A stretch of DNA of 64,000 nt. It comes from Kappaphycus alvarezii. Its lineage: Eukaryota > Rhodophyta > Florideophyceae > Gigartinales > Solieriaceae. Position numbers and translations under genes: made by a program. Below the pieces are notes generated by a model that worked only from the letters and a program-made list of their open reading frames with translations, had not been told where the DNA came from and made no database searches. Numbering within the stretch: the first letter of the stretch is position 1; each line of letters starts with the position of its first letter. Below, one piece after another: positions 8,823 to 18,095 of the stretch. Where the stretch lies: NCBI GenBank assembly GCA_002205965.3, contig NADL03000651.1, positions 1 to 64,000 of the forward strand. Direction: 5' to 3'.

Positions 8823-9459
8823 ACTCCCATCCTTTGCAGCAACACCAGTAAACAAACCTTAATTTCCCTCACTTTCTAATTGGAGATCGAGTATGTAGTA
8901 TCTCAAGTGACATAGAGCTTTTTTTTCTAGCATTCGTAAAGAATTGCGACGAAATCAGTCGACTGTCTACGAAGACAGCCGAGCCATTTGCATCAAACCA
9001 CGAAAGAATTACAACGCTCCGATTGTTGAGAAGGGGATACAGTGTATCTTACGAGTAGAAGAAAAAACTACCTCTGCTTTTGTTGTGCCGTGGCAAAAAG
9101 GGAAGTAGAGATCAGCCAGATCAAGTGTCGATCTGAGCAGGATTGTCACAAAGTTGCCTCCTTCTTTGCAGTTCCGCATACCTGAAATTCTGTCGAACTT
9201 CCTATTCTATACACTAACAATGACTCAGATGCATGCTGCGAAAGGATTTCGCGAAAGGTTATCACCAACTTGACTGCAGAAATTAGTCCACTTCAAGATT
9301 GCAAGGCGCGACGTTTCCTACGCTTAGGATTGTTCAGCAATATATAAGCACGCATCTTGCCCTTGATAACTCACGGATAAAAGGTAGTCAGCTTCTTTCA
9401 ACTACCACTAAAAAGCAAAAATTGATTCGAATCTCCAAGCGAAAGCATCTACTATCATA
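8823..9459 (+). promoter_or_regulatory. Upstream region of vWA gene copy 1, TATA at 9341
   Basis: TATATAAG lies at 9341-9348, about 112 bp before the start codon, and the identical motif lies at 59491-59498 before copy 2. The last ~150 bp before the gene are nearly identical in the two copies, while sequence further out has many substitutions and small indels. No other ORF is seen here. Confidence 0.55.
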
Positions 9460-10140
9460 ATGATCAACACCTTTCTTGTCGCCGCCTTGTCTTTACTCTT
9501 TGCCCTTGCCCATGCCGCTGCTGTAAATGAAATTCCTGTCACAGGCAGGCTCTCAGCCGCTGCGGCTGCCCAGCTCCGAGAGAAAGTGGCCGCTGCTGGT
9601 GGCTGCAATGCAAACGTTTGCTTTGCCATCGACGGCAGTGGATCAATCCCCGCAGAGGCTTTTGTAAACGAGAGGAATTTCGTTCTAGATGTCGTCTCCG
9701 TGTTGCAGGATAATCCTGTCGAGGTTGCTGCCGTTCAGTATTCAACATCAGTCAGCACTATCATTGGGCTCACACCGGATCTCGTGTCATTTAACAGAGC
9801 CGTCAACTCTGAAAAACAATTGGGTGGTTTGTCATTTCTTGTCGGCGGTATCAATGCCTGTTTCTCCAGTCTAATTCGTCGACGAGGAGAGGCCTTGAAG
9901 ATCGTTTTGCTCGGGGATGCCGGCAGCAACATTGGGTCATCAGCCTCGGCTAGGGCGGATTTGTTCAGACGTCTTGGTGGCGAGGTGTGTGCCGTTGGTG
10001 CAGGGCGGCCGAATGACACGGAGCTGCTTGCTATCGCTGGCGGTGATAGAAACGCAGTATTTGATGTTGGCAGTTTCCTTGATGTTTTGGACCTCGAACT
10101 GATCATCGAGGGACTTGTTCTAGGAATTTGCAGGCACTAA
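9460..10140 (+). CDS. Secreted single-domain vWA protein, copy 1 (226 aa)
   Basis: Residues 1-20 are a clear signal peptide (hydrophobic core LVAALSLLFALAHA), followed by an Ala-rich linker. From residue about 53 a von Willebrand factor A domain follows. The MIDAS metal-site motif is DGSGS at 58-62; GGLSF around 122-126 and LLGDAGSN supply the usual second and third metal-site segments. Five Cys are visible in the mature part. vWA domains bind protein or glycan ligands through a divalent cation, so an extracellular adhesion or matrix role is likely, but the ligand is unknown. There is no intron and no second domain, so the protein is short for the family. It differs from copy 2 at residues 119 (K/E) and 127 (L/V). 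Confidence 0.9.
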   Translation: MINTFLVAALSLLFALAHAAAVNEIPVTGRLSAAAAAQLREKVAAAGGCNANVCFAIDGSGSIPAEAFVNERNFVLDVVSVLQDNPVEVAAVQYSTSVSTIIGLTPDLVSFNRAVNSEKQLGGLSFLVGGINACFSSLIRRRGEALKIVLLGDAGSNIGSSASARADLFRRLGGEVCAVGAGRPNDTELLAIAGGDRNAVFDVGSFLDVLDLELIIEGLVLGICRH

Positions 10141-10504
10141 GAACAAAAATATGGAAAACAGTCGAAGTTTACCAGTGAGCCTAGCAGGCCCTGACATGCT
10201 ATATAGTGCTGGCAGATTTACTGAGCAAGTATACTGTGGAAGGCCAGGGACTAAATAGGTCTCAAGATGTGAGTTCATTTTCCCATTCTCCGACTGTTCT
10301 TTCAATTAAATGATAAAATGCATTCATTGCATCTCCAGTACATTGAATTTACTGAGGAACCAGATCTCCACATCAATATTTCAGGGCTTTCAATGCATTA
10401 GACGTTTCTTTCGTAGCCGATGGAGCCCTCGATTTCTGCACCACTGCAAAGATGTGTTCAGAAGGAATTTCTTGAAATTCATTTGTTTTGTAGATCGGGG
10501 GAAA

Positions 10505-10700
10505 GGTTTGAGTGCTTTCTTTTTGGAAGATATATCCGATCTATCCCATAGTTTTCCAAGCAACTGCAATCGACCTAAAAAGGTATGCAGACACAGAAAA
10601 GGGGAAGGAAGTAGACTCCTTAAAAAGCTAACTTCATGCCAACCATCAAGCAGGCCACATTGGACATGACGACTGCTGCAGATTTGTAGATCTGCAGTCA
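10505..10700 (-). repeat. LINE family L2 3' end, truncated copy
   Basis: It contains the family marker (plus-strand reading TTGGAAGATATATCCGATCT ... GACACAG...GGGGAAGGAA), ending near the conserved CATTGGACATGACG. It is one of at least eight dispersed copies of the same 3' region, all on the minus strand, which end at different 5' points as expected for LINE retroposition. Confidence 0.6.
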
Positions 10701-10959
10701 CCTAGAGCGAAATTTCGTTTCTTGGTTCCCCCATGCCGACCACTTCTACCAATTGATGCGCTTTGGAACAGAGGCTAACCTATTTTTCAATCACTAAAAC
10801 ACCCCAATTTTCCCCCTAAAGCTAGTTAGGCAGCCGTCAGTTCCGCTTAGCTCAGTTCGCTTCGCTCAGTTCCGCTTAGCAGTAAAGAACTAAGATTTCT
10901 CCCGGTAAACCTAGTTGCCTCTTACCCAAATGTGCCCTTTTGGTAGGTTACTCAAATAC

Positions 10960-11284
10960 TTTCCGACTAGAAAGTGTACCGTGCCCTGGTTTGAAGAAAC
11001 AAATCCAGATCACGATTTCGCCGCTTGGTTCCAGTGCTTCTGTCATACCCCTTTATTCACACTCCCACACTACGGCGACTACTGTGACGCCAATAACATC
11101 TTACTAATGTCCAATGGAAGCTATGCTTATGGTGCGTTAGGGGAGAATGGTTCCTAATTTTGCCGCCTCCTCGCTTCCTTCGCTGCCAGTCGCCGAAATT
11201 TCTCCGCTGTGCTTGAGTTGAGGGAATTCGTTACTAATTTTTTATTCCGTCTTCAAGGGATGCAAGCCCGCCATGTGAGGACCC
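10960..11284 (+). pseudogene. LINE RT C-terminal fragment (family L1), copy 1
   Basis: Frames encode HYGDYCDANNILLMSNGSYA, YGALGENGS, CRLLASFAASRRNFSAVLEL and LQGMQARHVRT. This matches the C-terminus of the longer LINE remnant at 27672-29390 (YGALSDDGKGFFRRLASFAAS, QARQVSTRR). A stop after GENGS breaks it. The same fragment follows vWA copy 2 at 61708, so it predates the duplication. LTR-C starts at its right end. Confidence 0.65.
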
Positions 11285-12691
11285 TGACAGGGGTAAATCG
11301 GCAGGGGAAGAAATCCCCAGAACCAATTACCCCAAGAAGGAGGTTTTGCAAGCGACAAACGTGCTACCGTGGTATAGTTGAACGAACAAAAAGGAATGGA
11401 TAGGGAAGACATTTGACTGGGCTACAAGCAAGTATGGAAGGGGCACGGTTTACCACCTATGCTTAGTGACTAGCGTAAAATAAATTCTTCTTGGGTCTGA
11501 AGTTGACTCTCAACTTCCTAACTATCTGGGACTGGGCTTGAAGTTTTCTGCCAACTTGCTTGACCTCCCCATGAGAAAGCAGTTTACTCAGCTAATATAG
11601 ACTTTTGGTTACCCCTACAGTCCGAACAAAACTACAGAAGGTACCAGGAAATGCACAGAAACAATTTGTGTGAATGAAATACTCTAAACAAAAGATACTT
11701 ACGAAACTAACAATCAATGAGGTCCTCTTATTTCCCATTTTCTAAATCAGATCCAAGCAACCCCTCTAAAATATCCATGCTGTCCAAGCAGTTTCCACAA
11801 ATATCTGCGAATGGCTCATAGCTCTCTATTCCCTCCTGAGAGAAATCTAAACTACTAAAGATATCTCAATCCGGTTCCAGCGTCGGCACCACATGTTCCA
11901 TACTCTCCAGTCCAGGCCCCACCAGTCCAACACTTTCCATGCCCCCTGTTCCCTCATCCAACTCGTCCTCGTCCTCGTCATCCTCGTCATCCTCGTCATC
12001 CTCGTCATCCTCCTCCTCTTTATCCTCATCCTCATCGTCCTCCTCGTTATTAACCTCATAGACCAATCCAGGGGCTATCCACTCTTCGAAGGTCTTCCCA
12101 GCTCCCTCCTCGATGTCCCACTCCCGTTCCTTACCTACCTCCTCGGCCTCATCCTCAATAAAGAGGCGACACAAGAATTCGATGACATTTTTCTTGGTTT
12201 GACGGCGTAGGTAGTCCTGGCGGTCACAAGGTCCGAAAGGAAGTAGGGGAATAGAGTTTAGGGGCCGGGGATGGCGATTTTTCGAAATGACTTTCGAGGG
12301 GCATATATTGGTCATTTTGGTAGGCTTTGGGGAATGGGAGGTAATGGAGGGTGTTTTGGGTATGTAGGGGAGGAGGAGTGATGAGCAAATGATCGGGGAC
12401 GTTTAGAACTTGAAATAAAGGGGTTTCAATAGGCTCCCGGGGCAGGTTCTATAGATTACGAATAGGTAAACTAAATCTTTAAGGGATTTTGTAGTAGTGC
12501 ATTTGCGCCCTTTTTCTCAAAAAAGCGAATTTGGAGGAGGAGGTAAGCAAAAAGGGAAAAAGAACTTGATTCGGGATCGATTCAGAGGGGTTGATACATT
12601 ATAAAAATATCTACATAAAATGGAATTAAATCTGGAGAGGGCCGCGGTAATGATAAGCGAGGTTCAGGGAGGACGAGAAAGGACCGGAACA
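11285..12691 (-). repeat. LTR of a sister Gypsy subfamily (LTR-C)
   Basis: The ends on the minus strand are TGTTCCGG...CCCCTGTCA (TG...CA). The inner 1.3 kb align with LTR-B, including the U3 ORF, but the first ~80 bp differ (no TGTAATAC tandem array). The outer ~80 bp are shared, inverted, with LTR-D. I find no convincing target-site duplication. No gag-pol is attached, so it is a solo LTR or a rearranged fragment. Confidence 0.8.
11866..12315 (-). CDS. U3-encoded acidic protein, LTR-C copy (149 aa plus conserved tail after a stop)
   Basis: It aligns end to end with the LTR-B protein but is strongly diverged in the N-terminal half: ISKNRHPRPLNSIPLLPFGP and DYLRRQTKKNVIEFLCRLFI are recognisable. 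The frame is open through the acidic tract and GGMESVGLVGPGLESM. It stops at TGA exactly where the LTR-B frame has GGA (…EPD/G). The following sequence still encodes DIFSSLDFSQ and LDSMDILEGLLGSDLENGK in the same frame. LTR-D has the same TGA, so it is a subfamily feature: an ancestral truncation, or possibly a readthrough stop. Confidence 0.65.
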   Translation of the reverse strand: MTNICPSKVISKNRHPRPLNSIPLLPFGPCDRQDYLRRQTKKNVIEFLCRLFIEDEAEEVGKEREWDIEEGAGKTFEEWIAPGLVYEVNNEEDDEDEDKEEEDDEDDEDDEDDEDEDELDEGTGGMESVGLVGPGLESMEHVVPTLEPD

Positions 12692-13229
12692 GGCAGAGGC
12701 ACAAGCTCTGTGTAAATGAAACCGGACCCGTGCGTCCACGATCCTGTCAATCAGTGAGAGATTCCTGTTGCAGTCATCGATTTTCCTAGTAAGGAAGTTC
12801 CCTATAAAGGAGGTCGACCCAATCCGGGCACCAGAGAGGTCGATGCCCGTGTTAGAGAACTTCTAACAGAAGAAGTGACCTACCAAAAAAAGATATTTGG
12901 GTGACGGGTTGGGACGGCCAGAAGAAGCGTGTTTTGGCGGGGTTTAGAAAGAAGGCGTGGTCCGGTCCTTTGGAGCACAGTGTCTGAACTGTCCTTTCTA
13001 GCTCAGTATGGGTGACCATGACAGTGCAGTCGTCGGTGTACCAGCAATGGAGGCTTAGCTGCCTGTTTTCTGCTGTTGCTTTCCCCAACGGGTGCACTAC
13101 CAGGGAAAACATAAGCATGCTAGCTGGGCCTCTGTTAGGCGCGTGCAGTTCGGAACAGATTTATTTTGTCGCCGTCATCTACCGACTCTTAATTTACGTT
13201 ATTACCTCCCCTTGTCCAAAATTGCTTAT
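12692..13229 (-). pseudogene. LINE RT fragment with YTDD catalytic motif
   Basis: The minus strand encodes MFSLVVHPLG, WYTDDCTVM (motif C, YxDD), FFLNPAKTRFFWP, then after a frame change IGSTSFIGNFLTRK, DDCNRNLSLIDRIVDARVRF and HRACASAC. These are landmarks of LINE-type RT palm and thumb. It continues the RT that stops at 14582, the two halves being separated by LTR-D. LTR-C abuts the other end. Confidence 0.8.
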
Positions 13230-14581
13230 AGTTCCGGTCCTTCCTCGCCCTCCCTGAGCCTTGCTTATCCTTACCGCGGTCCTCTCCAATTTCGTTTCCA
13301 TTTTATTTAGATATTTTTATACTGTATCTAACTTTCTGAATCAATCCCAAGTTAAGTTGTTTTTCCTTTTTCGCTTACCTCCTCCAAATTTAATCTTTTT
13401 GAGAAAAAGGGCGCAAATGCACTACTACAAATTCCCTTCTAGATTTATTTTACCTATTCGGAATCCATAGAATGCGCCCCCGGGAGCCTATTCAAACCCC
13501 TTTATTCCAAGTTTCAAACGTCTCCGATTATTGCACTCACCAATCCTCTCCCACTACCCATTCAGGACACTCTCAATTGCCTACCATTCCCCAAAGCCTA
13601 CCAAAATGGAAAATCTGTGCCCCTTCAAATTCATTTCCAAAAAACGCCACCACCGCCCCATAAACTCCATTCCCCTACTCCCTTTAGGACCCACTGACCA
13701 TGATGACAACTTACGCCGACAAACCAAAAAAAAGTGATCGAATTTGTGCGTCGCTTGTTGTTCGAGGATTACGCGGAGGAGTTAGCTGAGGGGCATGAGT
13801 GGTAAGTAGAGGAGGGAGCTGGGGAGACCTTCGGAGAGTGGACAGCCCCGGAATCGGTCCACGGGGTTGACGAAAAGGAGGCCGAGGAGGACAAGGAGCA
13901 TGGCCGGGAGGATGAGAGGGAGGGAGGCATGGAAAGTGTTGGAATGGTGGGGCCGAGGTTGGAGAGTATGGAACAGGTAGTACCGACGCTAGAATCGGAT
14001 TGAGATATCTTTAGTAGTTTAGATATCTCCCAGGGGGAAGTAGAGATCTACGGGCGCTCGCAGATATTTGTGTTGACTGTTTCGGCAGCACGGATATTTT
14101 GGAGGAGTTTTTTGGATCTGATCCAGAAAATTGGAAGGAAGAGAACCGAATCGATTGTTTGATTCGTAATTTTCTTTTGTTCAGAGTATATCATACACAC
14201 AAAGTGATTTATGAATTTCCTGGTATCTTCTGTAGTTTCGTTTGGACTTTAGAGGCAGCCAAAAGTGTATATAAGCCTCGTTAAATACTTTCTCATGAAG
14301 AGGCCAAGCAAGTTGCCAGACAACTTTAAGTCAAGACCCGAGTAGTAGGAAGTTAAGAGTCAACTTTAGACCCAAGAAAAAAATTTCCGACGCCGGTTCC
14401 AGAACATTTATGGTAGAATCTGCATCTTCTATACTCGCTTTCGGCCCTCTCAACTGTCTTCCTTAACCACTCCCTTTTGTTCGTTCAACTATACCATGGT
14501 AGCACTTTTGTTGCTTGCAACACCTTCTTCTTGGGGTTATTGGTTCTGAGTATCTCTTCTCCTGGATATTTACCCCAATCA
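13230..14581 (+). repeat. LTR of the sister Gypsy subfamily, inverted (LTR-D)
   Basis: It runs from (A)GTTCCGGTCC to TACCCCAATCA on the plus strand, the reverse of LTR-C. It is inserted within the LINE RT on the minus strand: upstream RT motifs end at 14582 and downstream ones resume at 13229. With LTR-C it forms inverted arms of about 1.35 kb around 0.54 kb. Confidence 0.8.
13606..14003 (+). pseudogene. U3-encoded acidic protein, LTR-D copy, frameshifted
   Basis: The start MENLCPFKFISKKRHHRPIN aligns with LTR-C. A one-base gain in the A run near 13728 shifts the frame before VIEFVRRL. A stop interrupts GHEW*VEEGAGETF. The shared TGA follows LESD at 14001, with DIFSSLDISQG still readable after it. 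The Asp/Glu tract is short here. Confidence 0.65.
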
Positions 14582-16260
14582 GACTCCTTTTTTCATTACG
14601 GCTTGGCTGAGGATGTTCGGTGGAGAAGCCCTCGGCAGGATCAGCGACGGCGTTTGTCGCGCGTAGACCATGTTAAGGAACCGACAGAGCAGGGGTACCT
14701 TGGAGGGAAGTAGGTAGATTATCTGCTGACTCGAGAATCGGTTAAATGCGTTCTGCGCATCGTCCGAGAGGAGCGTATAAGCGGTTTCTTCTCCTTGGAT
14801 ACGGAATTGCTTCCGAGCATTGTGAACAATGGAGTCAAGACCAGAGGGGATACCATTGGCGACTTGTAGCGGGACGAAATAGTGTCGGGCGTCGTCAAGT
14901 GCCTAGCGCAAGAGGAATTTCGTCACCAGGCACCGTAAAGCCGTCCAAACTGCGATATGCCTGGTCTTATATGGATGAGATTGGATCGGTAGAAGCTTCG
15001 CAGAGGAGATGAGCGGGATTGTGGCGTCAGGGAGGTTCCCATTAGCTAGTCGCCGCACAACGGGAGTGAGCACAGAGATTTCCGTAAGCCCTTTCTCTGG
15101 TGTCACCCTGGTGCTAGTGTCTATACGACCATGCTCTGTCCTCATATGAGGCACACTTTGTCCTCATATGAGGACAGTTTCCGTTACATTTTGGAAAGGT
15201 AAATGTTTTGGAAGGCCGAAATTTTTACTGGGAAACAGGTTTTTCATGTTAAGTTACAGTACAGTAATTTTTACTGTACGTGCGCCCTCGTTTCTGAAAC
15301 CCCCCACGATAATACAAACTATTTTTTCTTCCAAAACGTAGTCGTTTTCACAACTTCTTGCGAAGAGCGGAAGCTGGTGAGGGAAAATTGCTCTAGGCTT
15401 AACCGAGGTCAATAATCTTGAAAAGTTTGTTTTGATCGGCCATCTACACTCATGAACTAATGCGGAGGGACAACAAATGCGTTGAGGTAAAAACGAATTG
15501 TATTAAAAAAAGGGCTAAAAGTTGTCCTCATATGAGGACAACGGTCCAATAGACACTAGCCATGCGGTGAAGAAGCCGAGGGGACATGCGATCAGGTCCC
15601 GGGTTGGAGTTCTGATTCAGCCAGCGGACAGCGCGAGGGACTGCATCCTCAGTAATGTCATTCGGATGTGGAAGATCTGTCGCAGTGAGTGGTGGGAACG
15701 GTGATAGTGGGGCTGGGTGCAACGCACGCAGGTGTTCCTGAAATTTTGGGTCCCGAACGTCCGCGATGCGAGACTGGTGCAACGTTCTCATTGCGCGTCC
15801 ATATTGCGCGTCTTTGGCTAGATGTGCTGCCCGACGGAATTTTGGGTCCCGCCGGGAGTCATAAGGGTAAAAGTGGTGGCGAACAGACCGTTTTTCTCGG
15901 ATAGGATGAGCTTGAATAGCTCCTGTCCACAGTTCTCGTCACTCGCCAGCGGTTGCTCGGCGAATAATTCCAAGAAGACAATGGCTTTGGGCACACTGAA
16001 AACGCCACCCAAGTCCCACCCTAGTGAGCGTCGCAGAACTGCAGTGAGAAACAGGTGGATGGGAAGAAACGCAAAACGAACATAATCAGCATTCCATGCT
16101 TGGGAGGCTGCCCGGAAAAGCCAAATGATCAAGATAGAGATGCTATGGATACAGTTGGCCGGGATCTGGTCAAAGATGTCGGAAGAGCGGGGCGGGCTGT
16201 GTAGTGCATCGTAGACGGACGGAAGGGCCTGGCGGCAAGGGATAAGGTACTACACACAAG
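14582..16260 (-). pseudogene. LINE RT, upstream half, split by a MITE
   Basis: Reading from 16260 down: an N-terminal region (SISILIIWLFRAASQAWNAD, YVRFAFLPIHLFLTAVLRRS), then LHPAPLSPFPP, NDITEDAVPRAVRWLNQNSN and PGPDRMSPRLLH. The MITE (15117-15556) interrupts at this point. The RT then continues as GLTEISVLTPVVRRLANGNL, AVWTALRCLVTKFLLR, then FVPLQVANGIPSGLDSIVHN and AFNRFSSQQIIYLLP. These are fingers and palm motifs of a LINE-type RT. Stops and frameshifts show it is dead. It joins logically to 12692-13229 across LTR-D. Confidence 0.8.
15117..15556 (+). mobile_element. MITE, copy 1 (440 bp), TA target site
   Basis: Terminal inverted repeats GTGTCTAT...ATAGACAC are flanked by TA on both sides (15115-15116 and 15557-15558), as in Tc1/mariner-type elements. 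Inside are three palindromes of the form TGTCCTCATATGAGGACA, two near the left end and one near the right, and no ORF. It sits inside the LINE RT. Copy 2 (52640-53099) is in the opposite orientation. Confidence 0.85.
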
Positions 16261-17311
16261 ATCCCACATTCAATACAGCACACTACCTGTCCCAATTGCA
16301 CAGTACTGTGGAGTCGAAAAATTGCTCGGCTCGAAAGGGTTAACTTTTTGTGGAGCTTTGATTCTTTTAATTCGACTACTATCCTTGATAAAATCAACGT
16401 TTACCCCAAAGTGAAATTAGACACGCTGTTTGTATAGCTCAGGACTTCGTATGCAGACCCAATCACTAGATTTCAGTCCTCGATATCTGCCCTCTGTCTC
16501 CGAAGTTCACCTTTGTCCTTTCTCTTGGTCAGCCTAGGATACGATCTTCTTGGAAGGCTTGATGCTCGAGCCGCGGCACCAGCGGTTACGATTTCTCAAG
16601 GTACGGCATTCCCGTCCATTTAGATGTCGGATGGATCTTTTTCACTGCTTTATTTTCCCAGTGGATGACATTGTTGACTGGGATTGATACACGGGAGTTG
16701 ATTCCTGGAAGCCTTTCGTGTGTCGGCACTCGGCGTTATCCAGAGGGAGCAGATAAAAAAAGAAATGTTATACCCCGCTTACAATAGAACAGAAAGGCAA
16801 ATCTAACAGAAATTTGGACCCACTGCAGGATTGGAAGAAATCACAGCATAGACAAAACGTTTGTCGATATACAAGGTGTAGGGGTTTGGGCACACACTAG
16901 GAAATCGCTGGTTGAACCGTTGATGTCGTTTTGGTGGGGATGTTCGAGGCCCAAACACTCCACGGCCAAGTTTTATATGCTTAATGCCGAAATTTTATGA
17001 TCACTATATCGCTCAGTAAAATATGGCCGTTCTTTAGTTCGGCGCACGTGGACTCTCGTCAATTCTAAGTTAATGAAACACATATACACGGTGTCCACTG
17101 CCTGCTCAACGAGTTTGACTGCACGAGGCCTGCTATTACTTGTGCAGTAAACCCTTGAATTTGGGGTTTAGGAGAGGATTAAGGGAAGCGAAAAAGGCCC
17201 TTTAATCACTATATCGATCAGTAAGGGTTCCTTACTATAACCTGTCTAGCGTCTATACTATGCATCTTAAAAGTTCTATAACCCTTCTTTTCGTCTCTTT
17301 CTTACTGTAGA
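16261..17311. other. Non-coding stretch with short dispersed repeats
   Basis: I see no gene. A ~70-bp segment around 16236-16315 is similar, inverted, to 56930-57000 (shared ACAGGT-GTGTGCTGT and TGTGGGA-C-TGTGTG-AGTACC). A 23-bp motif like TGATCACTATATCGATCAGT occurs at 16998 and 17202 and again at 23819. Confidence 0.4.
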
Positions 17312-17620
17312 CTATCGCTGAGCTCCACTTTTTGCAGACCGGCGCCGCTTAGCTTTCCTCTTAGGCCTTCGTGTACACCTACCCAAAGGCGGTTGTGTTG
17401 GAGGTTGCTGTGGCTCCTGTTGAATTTTCGGTGGATCTACAACTTTGTCACCGTTTTCTTCTGCTTCATGTCTTGCGTATTATCCTTCATTTTCACCACC
17501 ACTGGAGTCATTTTACTCACCATCAGAAACATTTCGTAAAGCTTCCAATACAGTCCCCGCCCCGGAAACGCCTCTGGACGCTTGACTGCTACCAGAAGTC
17601 AGAGAGATTTTAGTGCTTGT
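17312..17620 (-). pseudogene. Unidentified decayed coding remnant with basic C-terminus
   Basis: One minus-strand frame reads with protein-like composition (SGSSQASRGVSGAGTVLEAL, then DSSGGENEG, VVDPPKIQQEPQQPPTQPPL, RRPKRKAKRRRSAKSGAQR and stop at 17312). It is Pro/Gln-rich followed by a cluster resembling a nuclear localisation signal. Two in-frame TAA codons break it. I recognise no family. Confidence 0.25.
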
Positions 17621-18095
17621 CCTACTTCATCTGCTGTTGTTCGGAGAGTGTGTATTAGATAGCAAAAAGAGCTCCTTGTGGCTATTCTAAATACCACAGC
17701 ACGCGCGCCTCAGCCCTGTGTGAACTCTAAGAGATAAGCTTGTGCCACATAAATAATAGGAATATAAAGAACGATGTACTGGTGTCGAAGGGGGTTCTGC
17801 CCACGAAGCGTACTGTAAAGGCCCTTTTCACGTCATGGTTCAAGAATTGGAGCTGAAGTTCTCAATGTGAGACCATCTGAGCTATGAAAAAAGTTAGGAT
17901 GTTTGTACTTGCGGTTATGGGGAAGAAGAACCAAGCGTTTCACCTCTTGCCTTGACACAGTACTAGAGTGTACAATTATGCCTTCATCACCTGCCACACG
18001 TCCCTGTCCTTCATGAATTTGTTCTTCTCAAAGGAGCAAAGTAGCAGCTTACTGGAGAAGCTCCGCGAGACATCTAACATGAAGTTGTTTGTCGC

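Larger units (their letters stand above)
8823..11284 (+). repeat. Segmental duplication, copy 1 (vWA gene and flanks)
   Basis: The block is collinear with 58988-61960: upstream region, vWA gene, 3' flank and a LINE C-terminal fragment. Copy 1 lacks two insertions present in copy 2 (201 bp at 60576-60776 and about 500 bp at 61208-61707). On its left it is broken by the Gyp-1 insertion; on its right LTR-C begins at 11285. Confidence 0.85.

Noticed and set aside
9408-9748. Minus-strand frames opposite the vWA genes, identical in both copies (also 59558-59898)
   Set aside because: They are conserved only because the sense strand is; no start context, and they cross the start codon of the real gene.
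10390-10701. 103-codon minus-strand frame as a gene
   Set aside because: It lies within the L2 3' end and its frame is not conserved among the other L2 copies.
11285-14581. LTR-C plus LTR-D as the two LTRs of one retrotransposon
   Set aside because: They are inverted to each other and enclose LINE RT, not gag-pol.
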